NCBI GenBank assembly: GCA_030340625.1
Contig: JAOPHQ010001137.1
Coordinates: forward strand, 62,001 to 126,000
Source: Merluccius polli
Lineage: Eukaryota; Chordata; Actinopteri; Gadiformes; Merlucciidae
Length of the DNA: 64,000 bases
Direction: 5' to 3'
Shown: positions 50,619 to 62,600 of the stretch, piece after piece
Position numbering within the stretch: the stretch's first letter is position 1
Layout of the letters: each line of letters starts with the position of its first letter
Notes under the pieces: generated by a model
Databases searched by the model: none
Told to the model about the DNA's origin: nothing
The model's input: only the letters and a program-made list of their open reading frames with translations
Position numbers and translations under genes: made by a program

Positions 50619-53600
50619 CACATGCACACACGTATACATGCGCGCACACACACACACTACAGGGCAATGGACGATCCGATCTGATGTTTCAATAATTCTT
50701 AATATCATGGCAAATGTTATGTACCAATATGTAAAATATTGGTAAAATAGATATTCTCTGGATCCCCATGAGAGAAAGGCCCAGGTAACAGTAGGTCTGA
50801 GGCAGGTTAAAGCCCCAGCTAATGGTAGGCCTGCAGCAGGTTACAGCCCCAGGTAACAGTAGTCCTGAGGCAGGTAAAGCCAGCTAACGGGTTGAAGTGT
50901 GAGTCTGGTCTATCTCTGGTCCAGAACGTGATGCCTGTGTCAGCTGGTCTTTTCAAGAGCGAGAGGATGAACCCCGCACCGCAGTGTCCCCCGCGGCTTC
51001 ATGTGCAGTTCCTCACGTCCGTCCTGTGGAGTCGACTCCCCAATCACTTTCCTAAGGTGGGCATCAGATCTGTTCATTATGTCATATGTTCAGGGTAGTA
51101 CATTTGCACTACACTGTAGTATTATTAGTATTGTAGATATAAAACTGCCAATACAAATACTTCCATTATCATATTTTTTAAGCTTACTTTAGTTTTTGAT
51201 TCTTTTTTGTAAAACTTTTGGATTGTCTTTTAATATTGATATTTCTGTTTCAATGTCTGCCACCCATCTTAGCTTACACATTGCTTCATAATTACATGTA
51301 GCCTTTTACCTTCAGAAATGATTTTCTGTAATGTAAAGACTTAAGCGGGCAGCATACTTCTTACGGAAAATATGTTTGGCAAGGTCGCAAGAACAAAATG
51401 TCATGATTGTGGAGAAAACAAACACATGCATACCTCACCAAACTTCTCTTTCAGCACATTGTGAATTTTGTGTGGGATTGGTGAGAAATTCAAGGCAGAT
51501 GGGATTTATTTTCTTTTATACCATGGCATGACTGAATACTCGATTCTGATTGGCTGGAGAGATTAGGTCAATTTCTTGCAAGGCATGTTAAAAAGAATAT
51601 GCCTTGAGGTAATGCATACATAACTAGTCTATATCTAAATACATGGCCTAAGCTTTATAAGGTCCGAAACATAACCCTCCAAAATTTAGGCAGGCTAATT
51701 GTCTAAATTAGGATACTTATTGCCTTTCACGTGGGCCTGTCACAGATATATACAAACCTCATCTGCTCTCCGATGGTTTAGTTGAGAGCCGCCAAGCAAT
51801 GTCCGTAACCATCGATGCAAGCCTCCACAGCTACTGGGCCTCCACCTTAGAGCAGTATCCTTTCGGCCTTAGCAGAGGGTAATGTTTCTGAAGATGAAAA
51901 CGAGATCCCTCGCAAATTAAGCCAGGTTGCCACTTTATGTAACCTATAATACTGTTAAATTGTGCCATAAATGGTCGTTTTGAGTTTACTCGACATTACC
52001 TCGACATGTAACTTGACATTGACGAGTTTACTCGACATTACCTAATAATCTGCTGAAACTCTTATTGTCTTGCACTTGTAGTATATCCTGTCATTAATTT
52101 GTTTGCCTTCAACTCAATCACCTTCAATATACAAAACAATAAAATCAATGTCCTCATCAGTTATGTTGCTTCACCTGCATCGGCATCCTCACATCTGTTG
52201 GTCGACTGACATGGTGATACTAGCGTGTGTTTTCGGACACAGTTGCTTAATGACAAAAAAATTGTCATGCGAATATCTTAGTTCCAATGAGATTGAGCTA
52301 CCAAAGCATTTTTGTGTATATATGTGCAGTATTTATTCAATTTCGGAAATCTACCGTAGATAAAATGATCTGGCTGGCAGAACTCAGATGAGACTACATT
52401 TAAAAAACATTTATGTTGCCAGGTCATAACTAAGATCTGCTCTAGTTACTGGAGTAGTATGGTGATGTTTTCATTCTATATGAACTATATGAACTATGGC
52501 ATGACTAGTGATGCATAATATTGGTAGCATATCGGGAAGGCCCCGATAATGGCCAAAAAATGCTGTATCGGTATCAAACCGATGTCAAAATAAACCCGAT
52601 AATTTTCACCGATAAAATAATGTGCTCGCCTCCTCCAATGCCTTGGTAAAATAAACAGAGCCCCTCAGCACTGTAGTCTTCTCCCCAGCAGGTGGCGGCA
52701 GTGTACTCAATTTGCTATGAAAGCAGGAAATAGATGCACTCACTTGCGGTGAAGGAAAACAAACAACGAGAGTACTGTTGGATTCTGTTTGTTTTATGGA
52801 CATTATCAATACAGTTGTTTGTAATTGTTAGTTTAGAGGTGTATTTGACCTGTCCTGCACAGAGTTTTCATTTATTTTAGTTAGTTATTTAAGTTTGAAT
52901 GTGAACTGGAGCTGTAAAGTGCAAGACTTTATTATTGTTTGATGGCAGCAGACAGAGGAATATTTCAAAAGTGTCTAGTAGACTACCTCAATAACAAATA
53001 CAAGTGGAATAATTTGTAAAAAAAAAAAAAGTAAATAAATGTTTCATTTTTACTACATTTAATTTGTATACTCATCTCATTCAGTATTGAAAGCAGACAC
53101 TTAGAAACTGAGTATTGATTGATTGATTGAATACTTTGGGCAGAGGGGCTTGTTTCCATTGTGGTCCTGTGTATAGTGTTCAGTAGGCCTTAAAAATCTT
53201 AATGTCAAGGCACTGAAAATATGAAAAATACAAATATATTAAATATCGGTATCGGAATCGGTATCGACAGATACCACCCTGCAAATATCGGATATCGGTC
53301 ATAATTTCAATATCGTGCATCTCTATGCATGACTAATTGTGTTCCAGGCATTAGTCAGACCATTTGTGTTTACAGGAACACGACCAACACTGTGGGCAAA
53401 TTATTCTTGTTTGGAGACTGAATCACCCGTGCATTATTTTTTGATAACTGCACACCTCGTTGTGTATTATCCATTACTTATTTCCACAATCAGAATTCTG
53501 ATTTACCATCTCTATGAAGACACCCCTGGTCTTCACTAATGGAACATCAGTGACCAAACCGAGTATAAAACAAGTCTTTTTGAAGTATGCTGCCCGCCTT

Positions 53601-56600
53601 ACCTGTTATCCCCTATCCTAGGTGTCGGTGTTATGTAAATGCTTACCTGTTATCTCCTACTCTAGGTGTCGGTGTCGAGGGTGAACGACAGACACGGGTG
53701 GCTAATTCAGTGCAACGAGCCACTGCAGTTCATGGCCCTGCATATACCCGAAGAGAACAGGTACATACAGACAGAGAAGCAACCACTGTGTCAATGACCA
53801 TTTCCCCAACCTACATATACTAAAGCTCTCGCCTCCCCTCCTATATCCCGATGTTCTCCAGGTCCATGGATATCCAGGAGCTGTCTGAGCACGGGGAGCT
53901 ATTGAGGTTCCACTACCACACCCTGCGGCTCTACTCTGCCGTATGCGCCCTGGGGAATAACAGAGTGGCCCATGCCCTCTGCTCCCATGTGGATGAGGCT
54001 CAGCTGCTCCAAGCTATAGAGAATAAGTACATGCCAGGTAGTACACTTGTCGATCAATAAGGTCAATCATTTCGTATTTAATGGGCTTTGTGCCTTTATG
54101 GACAGTAGAGACACTGAAGCTGACAGATTATTTTATTTGTATTTATTTGTTTATTACAGGTTTAAAACATGAGATGTGCTACATCTAGGGTTCCTAGCCA
54201 AGGCTAATTTATGACCCCTGTGCCTTGTTAGGTTTTTCTATATAGAAAATAAAAACCGGTCAATATAAAAATATAGAAAACTGCTATAAAATGACACAAA
54301 TGGGGTTAATATATATTAATATCATGACAGTTTAACAATAATGGAGAATGATCAGTGATTGCAGGTTTGATTTTGTTTAAGCCAGTGTTTTACCTTTTCG
54401 TTAAATGTGTTGGGAGCTGTTTGTATTTTTATTTCAGTTGGTAGGGCATTCCAAATGTGTTTGCCTTTTATTGAAAAGTATGGCGGACTGAAAGTGGTTT
54501 TGCAATGTGCCACACTGCAGTTACCAACTCTTCTGGTGTTCTGTGTTGTTACAAATGGACAAAGTGCATATGAAGCAACACATTGTAGGAAAAGTGACAA
54601 ACCCGACATTTAGAACAGACGTCAATGCGGTGCCCCTCTTTGACCTGTTTTGATTTCTTCTTGTTTTCCCCCAGGGTTATTGCGTACTGGCTACTACGAC
54701 CTCCTAATGGACATTCACCTGAGCAGCTACGCAACGGCGCGCCTAATGATGAACAACGAGTACATCGTGCCCATGACCGAGGAGACGAAGAGCATCACGT
54801 TATTCCCCGACCACACCAAGAAACATGCACTCCCGGGCATCGGCCTCAGCACCTCTCTGCGTCCCAGGATGCTCTTCTCCTCCCCGAGCTTTGTCCGCCG
54901 AACGGGGTCGCGAGGCAGCAACAATGCTCCGGCGTCTTCGTTGGACTGCTTCCAGCACAGTCCGGAGTTCCCCCTAGAGACGCTGAAGACCAAAACCATT
55001 GGGATGCTGACTGAGGCAGTGAGAGAGGGCAGCATGCACGTGCGCGACCCGGTCGGCGGGAGCAGCGAGTTCCTCTTCGTGCCCCTCATCAAGCTCTTCT
55101 ACACTCTGCTCATCATGGGGGTGTTCCACAACGGAGACCTGAAAAATGTCCTACAGCTGATCGAGCCGACTGTGTTCTCAGAAGGTGCTGACACCCAGGA
55201 AGACAGACTTTTGCAGGCCGAAGCCCTGGAGGAGGGGGACGGGGCTGACGGAGGAGGAGGAGGAAGAGGGCTGCTTCAGATGAAGCTTCCAGAGCCAGTT
55301 AAACTCCAGGTGAGATTTGGTGTGGTACTACACACATAGACCTTGGATTATATTTTAAAGGTGCTGTAGGAAAGATGTAAGAGCTATTACTTCAGTGCAA
55401 TTTGTTATAAATGGTATAGCCCCCCATCAGATATTAGTGAGTAAAATGTGCTGTGAGAATATCTGTTTTGAGTTGACTGCACTCTATGAGACATTTTAGA
55501 TTTTAGACCGCTGCTCATTTCTGACCAATCAGGGCATCACTTCCATGATTGATTAGGAGAATCCATCTTGCCTGTCAATCACAGCTGTGTGAATGCAACA
55601 CTTATAATGACAGAGACATTTATGGAGGGAGGGAGCACAGAGGGAGGGGACATTTTTGGGGTTATTTGGTTTCAAAATTGTGCTATTTTCAGCTCTCTTT
55701 GCTACTCTCAAATTGTACCGACAGCAGCTTTAAATGCTTCACAAGGTATTTATATATGCCCTATTTACATTTTCATGCAGATGTGCCGCCTCTTGCAGTA
55801 CCTGTGTGACTGCCAGGTGCGTCACCGCATCGAGGCTGTGGTCGCCTTCTCGGACGACTTTGTGGCGTGCCTCCAGGACAACCAGAAGTTCCGCTACAAT
55901 GAAGTGATGCAGGCGCTCAACATGTCTGCTGCCCTCACTGCCAAGAAAACCAAAGAGTTCCGTTCTCCACCACAGGAACAGGTAGGGGCCAGCAGAGTAA
56001 GGTAGATAAGTCAACTAAGGAAATAAAAACAAAATATTGTTTGTTGCTGCTAATATCTGTCGTTCATTCACAATCTGGGCAAAGAAATTTGTCACCATGT
56101 GTGGTGTATCACAACATTTTCAGCACTTGTTTATTGAACTCTTGAAGGACAATACTGGTCTGGGTGATCAAACTATCGTAACCATCTCTCGTGGCTGCAC
56201 TAAAACATCCGTTAAATAAAAAAATGTATGACTTGTTGTATCGTTTCAGCATTTAGCGTGACCGCATGAGCACTTGCCACAAATGTAAACAATAGCAATA
56301 TCAGTACGGTCAGCTGTATCACCACAATATTGAATAAAGAAGACTTGAATGTCCAGCCATCAGGGTGTCTTGGGGGGGGAAAGAGAGGAATAGTTGAGTG
56401 TCGTCTGCATAGCAGTGGTAGGAGAAACTGTGTGATGTGATTACAGAGGTACAGTATATAGGGACAACAGAAAAGGGTCCTGGTACTGAGCCTTGGGGGA
56501 CAGTAAATAAAAAAAGGTCTTAGTAACAACATGGCAACGTTACCTTATTATTCCAGTAAATAGAGACGATCTTAGCAACGACATGGCAACGTTACCTTAT

Positions 56601-59600
56601 TACTCCAGCAAATAGAGACGATCTTAGTAACGACATGGCAACGTTACCTTATTACTCCAGTAAATAGAGACGATCTTAGTAACGACATGGCAACGTTACC
56701 TTATTACTCCGGTAAATAGAGGCGACCTTAGAAACGAAATGGCAACGTTACGTTATTACTCCTTTAAATAGAGACGACCTTAGTAACAACATGGCAACGT
56801 TACCTTATTACTCCAGTAAATAGAGACGATCTTAGTAACACCATGGTAACGTTACCTTATTACTCCAGTAAATAGAGATGATATTAGTAACGACATGGCA
56901 ACGTTACCTTATTACTCCGGTAAATAGAGACGACCTTAGTAACGACATGGCAACGTTACCGTATTACTCCAGTAAATAGAGACGATCTTAGTAACGACAT
57001 GGCAACGTTACCTTATTACTCCAGTAAATAGAGACGACCTTAGTAACGACATGGCAACGTTACCTTATTACTCCGGTAAATAGAGACGACCTTAGTAACG
57101 ACATGGCAACGTTACCTTATTACTCCGGTAAATAGAGACGACCTTAGAAACGAAATGGCAACGTTACGTTATTACTCCTTTAAATAGAGACGACCTTAGT
57201 AACAACATGGCAACGTTACCTTATTACTCCAGTAAATAGAGACGATCTTAGTAACGACATGGCAACGTTACCTTATTGCTCCAGTAAATAGAGATCTTAG
57301 AGTTACCAAAAGGAGGCCAAACATAAGTCCTTATGGGCCAAAGAAGCACCAGAACCCCCCTGATTCCCCAGGGGGGATGTATCATGGATGAGGATTCATG
57401 GAAAATGTTTTTCAATATTACTTGTTCATTTTAGTGACCCAGGGCATCAATGATTGAACTGATGGTATGTGATCCTAAACCTTTTGAAAAAACCTTAATG
57501 AATTACAAATACATTATTCTTTTGATAAAAATGGTGTTTTTATTTCTCTAGAAGTGTTGCACTGTTTATTAAAAAGGCATTAATGCTTTTAGAAATGGAT
57601 TCGTCTATTTAAGTGAAATTAAAATCATGTTTCTTTTACTTATGGCCTTGATGCCCTGGCATGTGGTCTTTGTGCCCTCAAAAAAAATTGCCCCGCTGCA
57701 TGCCAAGTGACCTTGCCCCTAAAATCACGAAATTCCAGGCCTGATTCTAAGGTAATAAAAACAAAACGTTTCTATTTTTCATGGGATTATACACTAAGTA
57801 GAACATACTTTTGAATATATTCCATTTCTGCGAAGCTTGTTCTGCTAGATGCCAATAAATTCTACACACTGCACCTTTAACGTCATTATACATCAAACAA
57901 GTTTTTTTATTTTATAAAAAACCTTAATTAAAGGTAATCATTAGTCAAAGCCATGGAATAGGAATTGTTGGCCAAACAATGCTTTTTCTTTTGTTTGCGT
58001 TGGCCAACCGTAAGTGACTCATATGACAAGTCTAGACCACTCGCAGATTTTCGGCATACCCAAGACAAAATCCTAAATACGAGAATTTTGGTGAATGCGA
58101 GAAGTGCTCTTAAAATGCTTGTATAAATGATTTAAGAACAAATCTGTGTGTACAAGTGGTTCTTGCATGAGGCCAGTGTGTTATCATGGAGACCAAGTGA
58201 TGTGATTGTTTACATTTGTCAGGCACACTCACTTTCCCTTCAGCCCTATCTGGGGAAATTAAAATTATTATTATTTTTGATCAGGGAGAGATGATGCAGG
58301 ATTTCGCTCGTGCACTAGCAATGGGTTAGGTAAGGTTGGAGATGTGTACAATGGTGAGGTTATGAAGACATTTGAAGAAATTAAAGCAACATTTGATATC
58401 CCTAACAAATACTTTTTTAAATACTTGCAAGTGAGAAGTTTTATTGCTGCAGCCCAAAGTCAAAAGTCTACTCTGGAGAAAGCAATTTCTACTATACTAT
58501 ACAATTATTTGTATAGTAAAGGACAACATGTTGGTTTCTAGCTCTACTGAGTAGGCCAGCTGAATGCCTGTAGGGAGGATATGCAGGAGCACTTATTAAC
58601 ATATGCTTGCTCCATGCTAAACGCCTCATAGCTTTATCATGGAACAATTTAAATAAGCTGCACGTAGGTCAGTGGCTCCGGGAGATGTCTTCATGCCTGT
58701 CGATGGAGAAAATTAGTTATATTTTAAAGGGTAGAAAGGAGACCTTGATGCCATATGGGAACCATTCATTCTCTTCATGGAAAATATGAAAGTCTGAAGC
58801 ACTACAAGGGGCTGAGGAAATGAGAAATGTTTAAGTGATGAGAGGTTTGGTATAAGCAAGTGTTTTTTTTTAGTTTTTTTTTAATGTTTTACCTTTGACC
58901 TTTGTATTTTTTGATTTGTACGTTTTAGTTAGTTATTTGGCCATAGTAATGTTTTGTCAATTATGTTTTTCAATACTGTCTTGATGTTTGTTTATTTGTC
59001 TTACTGTTGTTGAAAATCAAATATATTGTTAAAAAATAATAATTAATTGCGCAGGATATTATCTTTGTGGATGACTTTTGTTCCAAACGTAGATATACTG
59101 ACTGGATGTGTGTCCCACTCCAGATAAACATGCTGCTGAACTTCAAGGATGAGAAGCAGGAGTGTCCGTGTTCCCAGACCATCAGGGAGCAGTTGATGGC
59201 GTTTCACGAAGACCTCATGATACACTGCGGTACCAGTCTATTATTTATTGAGAACATAATTTAATCTCATCGCATTCTTGGAAATCCATTTTGCGTTGCG
59301 TTTATGTTGTAATGTGTGCATGCGATACAGAATCATGAGGAAGGTTTTTCTTTAGGTGTCTGTAAGTGTATGTAAATGCAGAAAAGCAGTGGAATTGTAT
59401 ATCATCAAATTCGGTTTATTCCACAAATGAAAGTCTCGTCAAAATATAGTGCTACGGTATGTGTAATAGTGTGATTGGTGTATTGTTAGTTCTAAATGTA
59501 ACTTTCTGGATCTGGCAATATATGATATATGATACATCTGAGATGTCCGCAGGTATAGAGATAGCCGAGGACAGAGCAAACGATTGCGATGGCGACTTCA

Positions 59601-62600
59601 CCATCCGTGGCCGTCTGATGTCGTTGGTGGAGAAGGTAGCCTACCTGAAAAGGAAGATCGACGAGCTGCCCAAGAAGAAGAAAGACAAAAAGCCCAGTAA
59701 GAGAAATTCAATTAAAAGTCCTTCTCTAGTTCCATTGGTTTTAGTCCATTGGGCCTATTCTTAACTACTTCAAGCTTAACTTTTCCAAACTTTTGCAGAT
59801 TGAGTTCTTCTTGTCTAAAGCATAGTAAAGCGTAGTAAAGCATACTTTTTGTCACTTCACGCACCTCCAAGATTTTGTAACTTGCTGAAATCTCCTCAGA
59901 TGATGGTAATGTGAACAATGCGTATGGATTCACGGCAGAAATTCACGGCAGGCCTGATTTGTTTTAACATAATTTCCGCAATCGGAATTCTGAGTTCCTG
60001 TCTCCATGGAGACCTCACTGGTCTTAATTAATGGAAAGATCAAACCGAAACTGCGTTGAGTGTAAAACAAGTTTGTCCATATGAAGAACTTACACAGTCT
60101 CGGCCAGCACAAAAAATTGTGACTTCTTGTAAATTATGCTGCCCATCAATATCAGTCTGGGTCATGAAACCATCGTGACCATCTCTCGTGGCTTCACTAA
60201 AACATCTGTTGCCTATATAATTTGTTAAAATTGCTTTGTTGTGCCGATTCTGCTGAAGAGCACTTAGTATGAGCGAGCTCTCGTCACAAATGTAAACACT
60301 AGCAGCCCTATAGAGCGTAACAGTGACCGCCCCTTTTTAACAGCTCCGGTGCCGGAAGTAAATTTCCCATGCATTTATCTCGTCCACTTTTCGTATAATC
60401 CTTATAAAAAGAGTATTAAGACTTGAACCAAGCCAATCATTCGTTATGGTAGTCGTGACCATATTATGTTTGATTCGGGATGAGTAGTTCCTCACTCGGT
60501 CAACAAAATAAAGTACCTTTGGCTTTTCTTCCGTTTTCCAAATTCTTTTTATGCCCGAATCAAACATAATATGGTCACGACTACCATAACGAACGATTGG
60601 CTTGGTTAAAGGCTTAATACTCTTTTTATAAGGATTCTACGAAAAGTGGACGAGATAAATGCATGGGAAATTTACTTCCGGCACCGGAGCTGTTAAAAAG
60701 GGGCGGTCACTGTTACGCTCTATTGGTTAGAGAGCTGGTTATGATGGTTTGATCACCCAGACCGGAATGGTCCTTTAACTCTTGGTCTCCACTCCTCCTC
60801 CCCCCTTCCCCAGGCACCCTTCAGCATTTGATCTCAGACACCATGGTTCGCTGGGCTCAGGAGTCGGTCATCGAGGACCCTGAGCTGGTCAGAGCCATGT
60901 TTGTCCTTCTTCACCGGCAATATGATGGCATTGGAGGGCAGGTGTGTGTGTATGTGTGTGTGCCTCAAAACTTGATCCTAATATTAGGATTTCTTGGGAT
61001 CACGGTTGTTCATAGTTTGTGGAGTTTGGAGTTGCTTGGTTTATGTGCTCTCATTATTTGGGATTGGGATATTTGGAAACAAGCGGGAAAAAAAATTCCC
61101 GCTACATTTGTGCTGTGTGCTTTGCCCCTTTAAAACAATACTTTATTAATATTTTATGTCACACTACCAATATGAACCAAAATTCACTCTCCATGTACTT
61201 TGGGCTTTGTCTTTTGTACAAGGGGAAGACCCACCCCTCCCAAAAGCAAAGATGTCGTAAGGCATTTAAATATGTGGAAAGCAGTCATGTGATACACCCC
61301 TAGAACGATGAGATTTTCAACTTTTAGTCTATCATAACAATTTTTAGCTAAATTAAACACAATTCCAATCCAAACAAAATAATGAGCATGTAACAATAAT
61401 GTGTACAATGTATTTTAATGGAGATTCTCAAAAACCAAGATGCATTTTCCAGGTCTACAGAGTCCTACAGGCCACGGAGTCAAGATGTATCGTTCAATCC
61501 TTTATTCACGGGCTCATGCAGGATACCCAAATCACCAGTGCAGTCCACAGAGCTGAACTCCACGAGATCAACTCAAATCACTGTTTAATTTCTCACATAC
61601 AACAGCATTATGAAACACATGGCAAGGGCAGGGCTATCACCTTCTCTAGGCTATACAACACTAAAAGGTGCATAGTATTTCCTATTGGGTTACCGTTATT
61701 TGAACAAGCCAAGCACAAACTGGTCACTCCCTGTCTAGGTTGAACAGCAAGCGGGATGTAATGCCTGGGTGAGATTAGCATACAGACCAGTTGGTCTGTG
61801 GGGGATTTGTTGATTGACTGATGCAACAAAAGGAGGCTATGTAATGCCACTCCCAACACCTCACTTGCTTCCTGATTCATCCCTCAAGAACAGTGGGGGG
61901 TTAGAGACAGGGGTCTGGCAGGGTGGGGGTAAGAACAGGATGAAGGTGAAACCACATTAACTTGCAGGAATAAGTAAAAGTTAAAAGGTACACAAACCAG
62001 TTGATCTGTGGAGGATCTGTTGTCGTATTGATACAACAAAAGGAGGCCATTTAATGCTAACCTCGATATCTTCCAGAGAGGACACAACACAGTAGTATAT
62101 ACTTTGAGTGGGGCCTAGTTTTAAGGCATATGATATTTTAAAGGTGCTGTAGACAACTTTGTTGCTTTAACATATCAATATAAAGTAAATGTTTATTGCA
62201 CAGTGTAATGTCTACAGAATAATGACACCATCAGTGTTTAGATTGGTTCCCTTAGCTTCCCTATAAGCCTCGGGATTGGTAGATATCCCCATTAGCTATC
62301 CCCAGTAGTGGAAATGGCGGACGGTGGAACAACCGAAGTAAAGCCAATCTGATGACACTACTTATATCTGCGTACACTACATTTTTGCATTGAGTATACT
62401 ACCTGAATAAACCTCATGTCACGACTCGCCAGGCAATCCATTCAGGCTGTCTGTCTATCTTATCTCTGTCTGTCTCTCTTACTATTTGTGTGTGTGTCTA
62501 GGTGCGGGCGCTCCCCAAGACCTACACCATAAACGCAGTGTCGGTTGAAGACACCATCAAGCTGCTGGCGTCTCTCGGCCAGATCCGCTCACTGCTCAGC

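Noticed and set aside
55781..55783. Translation start at the ATG opening exon 18
   Set aside because: It is an internal Met in the conserved frame (LQ|MCRLLQYL) directly behind a splice acceptor.
56515..57297. CRISPR-like array of regular repeats
   Set aside because: Units are directly adjacent with no variable spacers, and the context is a vertebrate intron; it is a minisatellite.
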